A stretch of 9,022 nucleotides of DNA from Xanthobacteraceae bacterium (GCA_030043175.1 JASHYD010000791.1:1-9022), one strand, 5' to 3'. Positions 1-5,801 are shown, numbered from the stretch's first letter. The notes: generated from the sequence alone by a model not told the origin. Made by a program: numbers and translations.

Positions 1-251
1 TCTTTGGTCGTTCGGGGAGCCTCGAGAACCTCCAGATGGGGCCGCCGGCGTCAGGCGTTGAGTGCGGAAGCGCGCACATCGGTGGTGCGAAATCGATCCG
101 GCTGGACGACTGACGCCAGCCGCGACGATCGGTGTCCGCCGTTCGGAATTAGGCCGCGCTTGTCGGCATAGGCTATGATGACCGCCGTGCTACCCACATA
201 CGAAATGCTGCTCGATGTGTTGGACACGGGCTTTGGAAGGCGCAGCCCGCG
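1..251. other. Upstream region without a recognisable gene
   Basis: No convincing coding region was seen here. A minus-strand frame stays open across it (51-353), but it runs antisense into the LysR helix-turn-helix coding sequence and matches nothing I recognise. The stretch just before 252 probably holds the promoter of the LysR gene; no clear -35/-10 pair or LysR box (T-N11-A palindrome) could be assigned with confidence. Confidence 0.4.
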
Positions 252-1158
252 GTGCCGGATTGCACCGTGATCGACTGGGATGACGTTCGCTACTTTCTTG
301 CCGTCGCGCGCGGAGTCTCGGTGCGGGCTGCCGAGCGCCTCGGGGTGAATCACTCAACCGTGCTGCGACGCATCGCCCAGCTCGAGGAACGCCTCGGGGT
401 GCACATGTTCGAAAAGCTGCCTTCGGGCTACCGCCTGACGGCTGCGGGCGAGGAGGTCCTCGAGTTCGCGGACCAGATGGAAGTGTCGTCGCACCTGCTG
501 GAGACGCGCGTCTTCGGGCGCGACCAGAGCGTACGCGGGCTACCGCGGATGACGCTAGCGCCGACCCTCGCGACACACCTGCTCATGCTCGGTTGGTCAG
601 GTTTGCCAGCTCGCCGGACGACAAGATTTCCATCTTGATGTCCGGATGCAGACGCGCGAAATCGGTGAAGTCCCAGAGGCCGACGTCGCGATCCGTGTCG
701 TCTACGACCGCAAAACCCTGCCGCTCAATCTTCACAGCCTCAAGGGACCGGAACTGTTCGGAGGCGTCTACATGTCCCGCGATCGACTAGCCGCGTGGCG
801 TGCGGGCGCGCCTGATCCCATCCGGTGGATCGTCATAAGCACGCATGGAATCCCGGACTGGGCCCGCGAGTGTGAGGTTCGCACCAGGGTTCCGTTCAGG
901 ACCACGGACGGCGAGGCACAGATCGTTGCAGTGCGGCAAGGGCTTGGGATCACGACACTGCCGTGCTTCGTCGGAGATGCCGACCCCCTACTGGTGAGGG
1001 TGCCGGGCACCGAGCTGCACGTGTACGGAACGCTCTGGCTTCTCACACAGGGGGAGACACGCAAGACGAAGCGCGTGCGGCTCTTCACTGAGTTCCTGTC
1101 CCGCAGGCTCGCCGCGTACGCTCCGCTTCTCGCGGGGCTGTCCATATCGCGCGACTGA
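252..1158 (+). pseudogene. LysR-family transcriptional regulator, broken by an internal inversion
   Basis: LysR-type regulators bind DNA through an N-terminal winged helix-turn-helix and sense an effector through a periplasmic-binding-protein-like C-terminal domain. The first 112 codons (252-587) give an intact HTH domain: DVRYFLAVARG, RAAERLGVNHSTVLRRI, LEERLGVHMFEK, then the linker helix up to THLLM. From about 679 the effector domain resumes in the +1 frame with ADVAIRVVYDR and runs to the stop at 1156-1158 (RLAAYAPLLAGLSISRD). Between them the plus-strand reading is nonsense and stops at 638, but the reverse complement of 588-676 supplies the missing residues. Repaired length would be about 300 residues, normal for the family. 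The GTG at 252 is the chosen start; GTG at 267 is also possible. The RBS is weak. As it stands, only a DNA-binding fragment could be made. Confidence 0.88.
588..676 (-). other. Inverted segment inside the LysR gene
   Basis: The reverse complement of this stretch translates as DFTDFARLHPDIKM followed by EILSSGELANLTNR, which is exactly the start of a LysR effector domain and fits between THLLM (585-587) and EADVAIR (from about 677). Re-inverting it leaves one extra base (or two missing), so the junctions are not clean. The borders share only a 3-bp inverted match, CTC at 588-590 and GAG at 676-678. I see no long inverted repeats or recombinase gene in the window. Confidence 0.85.
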
Positions 1159-1191
1159 CGCGCGGCAGGTCGCCGGCGACGCTTGCCATAA

Positions 1192-1710
1192 TCCGGTCGG
1201 AAGCCGAGCGGCGATCGCTTGAAGCGGCGTCGTTCAATCCGCGAATGGCGTTACGGCCGGATTACTATCACTCATGCCGAAGGCAAATTGCGCTGGGCGT
1301 TTCGCGGCATGTCCGAGCCGCTCGCGCACCGGCAGTACGATACGTTCGAGCTGCCGCAGGCACCTGAGTCGGCGGCGATTGCACGAAGCCGGCCTTCCGT
1401 CAGCACCGTATCGGCACGTACAGCCTCCATGGCGTTACGACCGTCGTAGTGGCGCAGAACAACGATGGACAGCTCACGCTAACGGTTCGGAGCCAACCAA
1501 CCTACACACTGCGTCCCTACCAAAGCTGAACCTTCCCCATCGATCACCTCAAGGGCTTCCGGGTGGAGCCATCTCGGCCCGGACGGGGAAGCGGATGAAT
1601 TGTTCTTCCATGAGCCGGATGGATCGGTCGCGGCTCGGCGAACCGTGGGGGCCAACCGGCCGCGAGAGGGCCAAGGTCTCGAAGGTGGTGCCCCTGAGCC
1701 TCGCCGATAA
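1192..1710 (+). pseudogene. 3' remnant of a serine hydrolase with DUF3471-like C-terminal domain
   Basis: Pieces in three frames line up, from memory, with the C-terminal beta-rich domain that follows the beta-lactamase/AmpC-like catalytic domain in many serine hydrolases. In order these are WRYGRITITHAEGKLRWAF and HRQYDTFELPQAPE (frame from about 1192), then DCTKPAFRQHRIGTYS and VAQNNDGQLTLTVRSQPTY (from about 1377), then TFPIDHLKGFRVEPSRPGR, and after another shift DELFFHEPDGSVAARR, with a stop at 1708-1710. The catalytic SxxK and YxN motifs are absent, so the front of the gene is missing. About 40 residues also appear to be deleted near 1375, and at least two frameshifts or stops are present. 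It is non-functional. The family assignment rests on the pattern GKL..FRG......YDTFEL....G.Y...DG.L.L........L.GF.VE...EL..H.P.G...A.R. Confidence 0.65.
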
Positions 1711-1716
1711 GGCATC

Positions 1717-1869
1717 ATGTCGAAGAAGGTTCGACGGCACGTATCGCTGCGAGGCCTCCCAGACGTACCACGCGAAGCCAATCGCACCGGCTTCGTTCTT
1801 TAGATCGGCCGGGCTGATCGTCAAGCGCATCGGATTTGCTAGATGTGCGGCATGCGGAAAGCCGTTCGT
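1717..1869 (-). pseudogene. Possible antisense gene scrap (phage methyltransferase-like?)
   Basis: Read on the minus strand, this stretch gives ADLKNEAGAIGFAWYVWEAS followed by RYVPSNLLRHDA. The FAWYVWE phrase resembles one I associate with phage-encoded DNA adenine methyltransferase-like proteins, but it is too short to assign. It has no start or stop of its own and abuts the end of the hydrolase relic on one side and the zinc-finger tail on the other. It may be an accidental open frame. Confidence 0.22.
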
Positions 1870-2029
1870 GGCCCGCGCCGACGCCAAGACATGCTCCAGT
1901 GCGTGTCGTCAGAAAGCCCACCGCAAGCGCGTTCGCAAGGCTCACAAGCGTGTCACAGATAAGGCGCGCAAGGTAGGGTTATCTGTAACGCAAAAAGCGC
2001 CGACTTCCGACGGGTTTACGAACCCGTGA
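1802..2029 (+). pseudogene. C-terminal fragment of a small zinc-binding protein
   Basis: The last ~65 codons contain CAACGKPFVARADAKTCSSA followed by CRQKAHRKR, a CxxC...CxxxC zinc-finger layout followed by a strongly basic tail (HRKRVRKAHKRVTDKARK). Proteins with this ending (C-x2-C-G-x-x-F...D-A-x-x-C-S-x-x-C-R-Q) are common hypothetical proteins in rhizobial accessory DNA and are presumed to bind nucleic acid. The frame stays open far upstream, but only because it runs out of frame through the hydrolase relic. No credible start with an RBS lies close to the cysteine motif, so the N-terminus is probably lost. Stop at 2027-2029. Confidence 0.5.
2010..2027 (+). terminator. Hairpin at the end of the zinc-finger fragment
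   Basis: A perfect 7-bp stem (ACGGGTT / AACCCGT) with a 4-nt loop (TACG) overlaps the stop codon of the preceding fragment. It lacks a following T-run, so intrinsic terminator activity is doubtful. Confidence 0.3.
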
Positions 2030-2036
2030 AAGCCCG

Positions 2037-2125
2037 CCCCCAGCCGCCCGCCCGCGGTCGCCGGTGCGCTGGAACGGGCCGGGCGCTGTCTGCTGGGTGC
2101 CGGCCGGCAGGAAAACGCGCAGGCG
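2037..2125. repeat. GC-rich palindromic repeat, copy 1
   Basis: It shares an exact 20-mer, CCCCAGCCGCCCGCCCGCGG (2037-2056), with 2911-2930, then GGTGCGC, CCGGC.GG and GGAAAACGCGC in the same order. GC-rich arms (CGCCCGCCCGC near 2044, GCGGGCGGGCG near 2137) can pair, giving a large imperfect hairpin. It resembles a REP- or RIME-like intergenic element. It lies between the zinc-finger fragment and the channel gene. Confidence 0.6.
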
Positions 2126-2268
2126 AAGCTACAGGCGGGCGGGCGTTACGTCGCTCGCGGGTATCACTTGGCAGGCCGTCGGCGCGGGGGCAGCCGAGGC
2201 AAGTCACGGGCAGTGACGGCTTATAGCCACTGGGTTAGGATCATGAGCCACTGCCGGGGGGCACGCCG

Positions 2269-2865
2269 ATGATTCCGAAATCCCGCCTTGATGCCCTGAC
2301 TGATGGCGTGTTCGCAGTTGCCATGACGCTGCTTGTGATCGATCTGCGGCTACCGGAGGACTTCCGTCCGGCGGACGCGTCAGAGCTGCTCTATCGCCTC
2401 GCGGCGCTTGGGAATCAGGCCCTTGTCTACGTCATCAGCTTCTACGTGCTGGGCCTGCGATGGACCGGGCTTGCCCGAATCTCGCCGCGCAGCGAGATGG
2501 TGAGTGAGCAATATACGAAATGGACGCTGATGCACCTGCTTCCCGTCACATTGGTACCGTTCGTCACCACGGTCGTGGCACGCCATGTCTCGCTCGCCCC
2601 CGCCATCTGGCTCTACGCGGTGAACACGATCTTTTTTGCGTTAGTCGCTATTCGTATGAATGCCCTTGCGCACGTTGACCGTGACCGCAGCGGCCTTCTG
2701 GAGGATCAACACGGCCTCATCGTCTTGATTGTGGCATCAATCCTCACCATCGCGGCAAGCCTTGTGACTCCAAAATGGGCAATGCTGATCTATCTGGTTA
2801 ACCTGCTTGATGTGCCGCTCCGCTGGCTTCTCAAGCGCAAAGCTCGGCGAAGCCGCAAGGTGTGA
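2269..2865 (+). CDS. TMEM175/DUF1211-family membrane protein (putative potassium channel)
   Basis: A 198-residue protein. Bacterial TMEM175 homologues are six-helix membrane proteins that assemble as cation (K+-leak) channels in the inner membrane. The N-terminus RLDALTDGVFAVAMTLLVID is the family signature (R....FSDGVFAIA.TLL..D.) with the usual FSD triplet appearing as LTD, a deviation in the otherwise highly conserved pore-lining motif. Hydrophobic segments follow: about residues 10-27, 46-63 (ALVYVISFYVLGLRW), 84-104 (LMHLLPVTLVPFVTTVVA), 108-130, 148-165 and 167-187. The C-terminus is very basic (KRKARRSRKV). The ATG at 2269 is preceded by a G-rich stretch (GGGGGG about 8 nt upstream) that could act as the RBS. 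It is intact and stands alone, flanked on both sides by related GC-rich repeats. Confidence 0.85.
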   Translation: MIPKSRLDALTDGVFAVAMTLLVIDLRLPEDFRPADASELLYRLAALGNQALVYVISFYVLGLRWTGLARISPRSEMVSEQYTKWTLMHLLPVTLVPFVTTVVARHVSLAPAIWLYAVNTIFFALVAIRMNALAHVDRDRSGLLEDQHGLIVLIVASILTIAASLVTPKWAMLIYLVNLLDVPLRWLLKRKARRSRKV

Positions 2866-2872
2866 GGCAAAA

Positions 2873-2887
2873 GCCGGCAGTGCCGGC
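2873..2887 (+). terminator. Hairpin just after the channel gene
   Basis: GCCGGC-AGT-GCCGGC can fold into a 6-bp GC stem with a 3-nt loop, starting 8 nt after the stop codon. No U-tract follows, so this is a weak candidate terminator or RNA-stabilising hairpin. Confidence 0.3.
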
Positions 2888-2910
2888 AAAGGGACAAAAG
2901 GAAGAAGTCG

Positions 2911-2984
2911 CCCCAGCCGCCCGCCCGCGGCCCGCTGGTGCGCCGTGGCAGCCTGCCGGCGGGAGGGAAAACGCGCGGGCGGGG
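2911..2984. repeat. GC-rich palindromic repeat, copy 2
   Basis: The second copy of the element at 2037-2125, in the same orientation. It has the identical leading 20-mer, a shortened centre, then GGGAAAACGCGCGGGCGGGG. Its ends (CCGCCCGCG ... CGCGGGCGG) are complementary. The two copies bracket the channel gene. Confidence 0.6.
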
Positions 2985-2999
2985 TTCCCTGCCTGCTAG

Positions 3000-3034
3000 A
3001 AAAAAGGCCCGGAGCAAGGTGACGCTCACGGGCC
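3000..3034 (-). terminator. Strong intrinsic terminator for the leftward small-ORF unit
   Basis: On the minus strand, GGCCCG-T-GAGC, an 8-nt loop, then GCTC-CGGGCC form a 10-bp GC stem with one bulge, followed directly by six T residues. It lies about 60 nt beyond the stop of the minus-strand gene at 3092 and is the natural end of that transcript. Confidence 0.8.
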
Positions 3035-3091
3035 AAGCTCTCCGACCAAAGAGAACTGCGCCTGCGTAGCACGCGCGCAGACAGAGAGCAA

Positions 3092-3394
3092 TCACGCCAC
3101 CGGCGGGAAGGGCGCTGGCCGGCCGTCCTCGCCGAGGCGGTGCCGGCGGAAGATTTGCCAAATCCCCCAAACACGCCGGTAGTCCTCAGGCGCGAGCTTG
3201 CTACGATCCGACTGCGCCTGGAGTATGATGGCGCGCGCAAGATCCTCAAAGTCAGCGTCCTCCGGATGGCGAAGCCCGACCTGAACCGCGGCCTCCCGAA
3301 GGAGATGGCTGATACGCCGTGACAGGTCCGGCGCGGTCATTTCTGGTGCCGGCGAGGCAACAACGGGCTCGGTCGCGGCGACGATGTCGGTCAT
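3092..3394 (-). CDS. Small array protein, family 1, diverged copy A
   Basis: A 100-residue protein of unknown function. The ATG at 3394 (MTDIVAATEPVV) is chosen because its paralogue at 5801 starts with almost the same residues and because it overlaps the stop of the upstream gene by 4 nt (ATGA). The N-terminal ~20 residues look disordered. The rest is helical with FEDLARAIILQAQSD, then LAPEDYRRVWGIWQIFRRHR and a proline-rich tail. Counted by hand, it is about 69% identical to the paralogue at 5499-5801, with the ends best conserved. The YRxVW ending is shared with its neighbours. An open frame despite this divergence suggests it has been under selection. It is the last gene before the terminator at 3000-3034. 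Confidence 0.75.
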   Translation of the reverse strand: MTDIVAATEPVVASPAPEMTAPDLSRRISHLLREAAVQVGLRHPEDADFEDLARAIILQAQSDRSKLAPEDYRRVWGIWQIFRRHRLGEDGRPAPFPPVA

Positions 3395-3678
3395 GCCGGC
3401 GCATTCAATGTCGGGTGCACACATGTAATCCCCGTCGGTGCATGCACGACCCACCAGACGAGCCTGTACGCGTCCGGATCGAGCCTGCCACCTCTCGCTA
3501 GGGCGAGGATGGCGTGGCAAAGCTGATCGAGCGGCGTGGACTGGTCATAGGGGATGCCGAGCTTGCGAGCCGCAAGCCCAATCACGCGGCCGAGGCCGCG
3601 CGCAAGGTCGAGATCGGACGCAGGCCAGGTTTTCAGCGCATCGGCCGGCACGTCCGGCATCGGGTCCATTTCGTTCAT
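3391..3678 (-). CDS. Small array protein, family 2, diverged copy A
   Basis: About 95 residues, function unknown. ATG at 3678 is preferred: GGAGG lies 6 nt upstream. ATG at 3681 is the alternative. From TWP onward it nearly matches the paralogue at 5810-6103: DLDLARGLGRVIGLAARKLG, then TPLDQLCHAILALARGGRLD and YRLVWWVVHAPT, with LNAPA at the end. It overlaps the TerS remnant upstream and the family-1 gene downstream, so the three are probably translationally coupled. No enzymatic motif, cysteine cluster or membrane segment is evident. The WWVV run is amphipathic rather than a clear transmembrane helix. Confidence 0.75.
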   Translation of the reverse strand: MNEMDPMPDVPADALKTWPASDLDLARGLGRVIGLAARKLGIPYDQSTPLDQLCHAILALARGGRLDPDAYRLVWWVVHAPTGITCVHPTLNAPA

Positions 3679-3905
3679 CATGAACCTCCGCCGTATAGGC
3701 TTTCGTAAAGATCGGGCGGGATCGGTTCGTTACTGGCCAGGACAACCCGCAGCCGCTCCGCATCCGAGCCGCTGCCGGGCGGCAATCCGACCGCGACCTC
3801 GGCGCCGGCGATCAATTTGCGCAGCGCAGCCTTAACCTCCGACGGCACCAAACTCGGTGCCGCTTGCCTCGTCTCAACCGGACCGCCGTTGGGGCCTTGA
3901 TGCAT
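3678..3905 (-). pseudogene. C-terminal remnant of a second small terminase gene
   Basis: The 75 codons from ATG 3905 (MHQGPNGGPVETRQAAPSLV...) match the C-terminal extension of the TerS at 6380-6964: GGPVETRQAAPSLVPSEVKA, then LRKLIAGAEVAVGLPPGSGS, with LYESLYGGGS at the end. The N-terminal DNA-binding domain is entirely missing. Homology stops close to 3897, right where the plus-strand gene at 3900 begins. The frame is open, so a short stand-alone protein could still be made. The divergence pattern, one perfectly identical 48-bp block within otherwise ~83% identical DNA, is unusual. Confidence 0.7.
3841..3888. repeat. 48-bp block identical to one inside terS (copy A)
   Basis: Identical base for base to 6543-6590, although the 60 bases beside it differ at about 10 positions. 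It contains a perfect inverted repeat, GGCACC-AAACTC-GGTGCC (3844-3861). It codes for the GPVETRQAAPSLVPS part of both proteins. Confidence 0.8.
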
Positions 3906-4220
3906 TACATTCCGGCATTCACCAAGGCGATGGATGAGATTGAATGGGTACACCCGGTCGGCTCATGGGCGTGGTCAGTAGGCATTGAGGATCCCCTTAA
4001 TGAGAAGCCTGCCTCGGGCGATGCTTTCGGTCGGGCCACTGAGGAGGATAGTTACGATGATTGCTTGGAGGACATGCTCGAAAGCGTCAGCACGTGGGAG
4101 GATACCCTGGCCTACATCCGGGATAAGGATACCCTGGCCTACATCCGGGATAAGGATGGCCTGCTACACGGCCCATTGCAGCCGGGTGCCCCAGCCCGCA
4201 TCTACTGCCAAGGGTCTTAA
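3900..4220 (+). CDS. Acidic hypothetical protein with a duplicated 9-residue unit
   Basis: A 106-residue protein from ATG 3900 (MHYIPAFTKAMDEIEWVHPV). I do not recognise it. It is acidic (EDSYDDCLEDMLESVSTWED) with two cysteines and tryptophans in VHPVGSWAWSV, no signal peptide and no membrane segment. DTLAYIRDK occurs twice in tandem through an exact 27-bp duplication. It is the only plus-strand gene in the phage-derived island and faces the minus-strand relic ending at 4261, with a shared terminator between them. ATG 3900 is preferred over an upstream in-frame start at 3864 because the upstream codons are antisense to the TerS remnant. Probably cargo inserted at the end of the duplicated array. 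Confidence 0.55.
   Translation: MHYIPAFTKAMDEIEWVHPVGSWAWSVGIEDPLNEKPASGDAFGRATEEDSYDDCLEDMLESVSTWEDTLAYIRDKDTLAYIRDKDGLLHGPLQPGAPARIYCQGS
4101..4154 (+). repeat. Perfect 27-bp tandem duplication in a coding region
   Basis: Unit 4101-4127 is repeated exactly at 4128-4154. It is in frame and adds one extra DTLAYIRDK. The absence of any difference between copies suggests a recent slippage event. Confidence 0.95.
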
Positions 4221-4225
4221 AAAAA

Positions 4226-4268
4226 GCCTGACTGGGGGGGCTTAGGCTCCCCTTCTTTTTTCATTTTT
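4226..4268. terminator. Bidirectional intrinsic terminator between convergent genes
   Basis: GGGGGGC (4235-4241), loop TTAG, GCTCCCC (4246-4252), then a T-rich tract TTCTTTTTTC serve the plus strand. On the minus strand an AGCCT/AGGCT stem is followed by a run of Ts (the A-run at 4219-4225). It sits between the plus gene ending at 4220 and the minus relic ending at 4261. Confidence 0.75.
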
Positions 4269-4544
4269 TTAAATAGTGACTCAGAATCGCCGTCAGTTCG
4301 CCGCCCGGACGCCCGCTCAACAACATCAGCTGCCGACACGCGATGCCGCCGGCGGCCTGGTCGTAGGCCTCGGAAGCCTCACAAAGCTCGCGGGCCGATA
4401 CCGGCTCACGCTGGTTGTGAGCGCCAATCACGACGAGGAGCGCGATCGCCACATCGACCGGCCGACGCCTGGTCGCCGTCCACCACCGACCACAGGCGAG
4501 CCGCGAGCAGCGTCGATCGCGTCAAGATCGATTGCCGTTGTCAT
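4261..4544 (-). pseudogene. Frameshifted small ORF downstream of the third array remnant
   Basis: A start at ATG 4544 (MTTAIDLDAIDAARGSPVVG) overlaps the stop of the family-1 tail by 4 nt (ATGA), as elsewhere in the array, but this frame stops after about 38 codons. The downstream frame, open to the stop at 4261, reads RRRPVDVAIALLVVIGAHNQ, then SARELCEASEAYDQAAGG and ends LTAILSHYLKK. Its composition and helix pattern look like real protein. A single frameshift around 4455-4500 would join the two. Function unknown; I could not match it to the other array families. Confidence 0.45.
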
Positions 4545-4621
4545 GCCGCCGGCGCCGGGAAGGGTGCCGGCGCGCCGTCGTCGCCAAGCCGATGGTGCCC
4601 TGCGCCGTGGGCCTTGCGCAT
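4541..4621 (-). pseudogene. Tail of a third family-1 small array protein
   Basis: The last codons read HRLGDDGAPAPFPAPAA, matching the ends of the two family-1 genes (HRLGEDGRPAPFPPVA at 3092, HRIGGDGSAAPFGPAA at 5499). An ATG at 4621 opens this 26-codon piece, but the body of the domain including WGIWQIF is absent. The stop overlaps the start of the next small ORF. Confidence 0.6.
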
Positions 4622-4807
4622 ACGCCGGGCCTAATCGGAGCCGACCGAGGCAGGAGACAATGCTCCCGTTTGCTCATGGCCCATACGCGAGCCGCGGCGG
4701 ACAGACATGCCGCCAGGGCCAGATATACCAACTATGGATGGAGGTTGGGTATGTCGTAAATTCGAAACCTCTCGGCGCCGAGAAGCTTTTTCATTCCGCA
4801 CTCGGCG
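4622..4807. other. Intergenic stretch with one palindrome
   Basis: No gene seen. A perfect 14-nt palindrome TCTCGGCGCCGAGA lies at 4770-4783, about 25 nt beyond the stop of the secreted-protein gene. It could act as its terminator, although a T-run (AGCTTTTT) follows only on the plus strand. Confidence 0.4.
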
Positions 4808-5416
4808 TCACTGCTGAAATGCGTTGCCATCCTGGATCGTGCAATGACGGTCTGTGACTCGTATGGATATGAGTCGCTGGATATGGTAGCCGTTCCAAGT
4901 TATTCGACGAATGGGCTTGCCGTTGTCGCTGCCGCGAACGCCCGTCGAGGTGCATGAACCAAAATTCTGGTCGAATTCAATCGTCACTCGGGCTGCGCCG
5001 TTTTCACCGAACTTTCGAATACCGATCAACGTCCGACCTTCGAAATGAAGATCTTGGAAGCTGCGCATGCTATTACCACCAGGCAACCGTCCGGCCCCTG
5101 TCGCAAGAACCGGACCGCCGCTCTTCAGCGTCGGATCCGAGCCGACCTGTTCCCATGTGCGTGATCCGAATTGATTGTGGTATGAAATACGAGCAAATAT
5201 ATGCCCCAGCGAACTGAAGTAGAAAATGGTCGTAGAACTCGAATTAACCGTGTCGTTTTTACCAGTTGTCTCGTTCCACCATACTTCTGTATCGGTCAGA
5301 GAAATCGTGACAGATTTTTCGAGGAGCTGACGTGGCACCGGTGATGCAGCGCCCTCGGTGTGGAAGCCGAAGAAGCATAGCCAGAACGAGATGAGCGCAA
5401 GGATGTGGCGTGCCAT
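4808..5416 (-). CDS. Putative secreted protein of unknown function
   Basis: About 202 residues from ATG 5416; AAGGG lies 7-8 nt upstream, which decides this start over an in-frame GTG at 5455. MARHILALISFWLCFFGF is a typical signal peptide with a likely cleavage near EGAA/SP, so the product should reach the periplasm or outside. The mature part is rich in Ser, Thr, Asn and Gly, with beta-prone stretches (SVTISLTDTEVWW, TTIFYFSSLGHIFARISY, AARVTIEFDQ). It has exactly two cysteines (FGSC and DRHC), which could form a disulphide. I do not recognise the family. By eye its DNA is AT-richer than the array genes around it, which fits later acquisition as phage or island cargo. It is in the same direction as the array. 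Confidence 0.7.
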   Translation of the reverse strand: MARHILALISFWLCFFGFHTEGAASPVPRQLLEKSVTISLTDTEVWWNETTGKNDTVNSSSTTIFYFSSLGHIFARISYHNQFGSRTWEQVGSDPTLKSGGPVLATGAGRLPGGNSMRSFQDLHFEGRTLIGIRKFGENGAARVTIEFDQNFGSCTSTGVRGSDNGKPIRRITWNGYHIQRLISIRVTDRHCTIQDGNAFQQ

Positions 5417-5498
5417 TTTATAGCCCTTAAAGAATTGGTCACCTCGAACCGTCACAATCTAGTACCCGGAACGTGGAAATCGCCGCCGTCGTCACAGC

Positions 5499-5801
5499 CT
5501 ATGCTGCGGGCCCGAACGGAGCCGCTGAGCCATCCCCACCAATCCGGTGCCGACGAAAAATCTGCCAAATCCCCCACATCCACCGATATTCCTGGGGCGG
5601 CAACTTTGTCCGATCGGCCTGCGCCGTCACGATGATGCTTCTCGCCAAGTCTTCAAACTCGGAGTTTTCATCATGCGGAACGCCGACCCGCTCGGCAGCC
5701 GACGCAAGCATGTGACAGAGGCGACGCGACAGGTCAGGCGCGGACATTTCTGGTGCCGGCGAGGCAACAACTGGTTCGGTCGCGGTGACGATGTCGGTCA
5801 T
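5499..5801 (-). CDS. Small array protein, family 1, copy B
   Basis: 100 residues from ATG 5801 (MTDIVTATEPVVASPAPEMS). It has a disordered Pro/Ala-rich N-terminus, then DLSRRLCHMLASAAERVGVP, EFEDLARSIIVTAQADRTKL and YRWMWGIWQIFRRHR, ending GPAA. Function unknown. Its body fits a pattern shared with neighbours: an N-terminal helix ending in LG(I/V)P, a second helix, then L(D/P)xxxYRxxW. It starts 8 nt after the upstream family-2 stop without a clear RBS, so it probably depends on translational coupling. It is paralogous to 3092-3394. Confidence 0.78.
   Translation of the reverse strand: MTDIVTATEPVVASPAPEMSAPDLSRRLCHMLASAAERVGVPHDENSEFEDLARSIIVTAQADRTKLPPQEYRWMWGIWQIFRRHRIGGDGSAAPFGPAA

Noticed and set aside
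1..20. TCTTTGGTCG at the window start also occurs inverted at about 3046-3055, as possible attachment-site copies
   Set aside because: A 10-bp match in a 9-kb window is not enough; flanking bases do not agree.
588..676. Phase-variation switch controlled by a DNA invertase
   Set aside because: Only a 3-bp inverted match at the borders and no recombinase gene in the window; template switching or an assembly fault is simpler.
1169..1180. Palindrome GTCGCCGGCGAC just after the LysR stop as a terminator
   Set aside because: No T-run follows, and such palindromes are frequent in GC-rich DNA.
1274..2029. A 251-codon plus-strand open frame read as one gene
   Set aside because: Its first ~170 codons run out of frame through the hydrolase relic and are Arg/Ser-rich without homology; only the cysteine-containing tail looks like protein.
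2026..2226. Plus-strand open frame over the first GC-rich repeat
   Set aside because: Composition follows the repeat's palindromic GC-rich sequence; there is no RBS and no recognisable domain.
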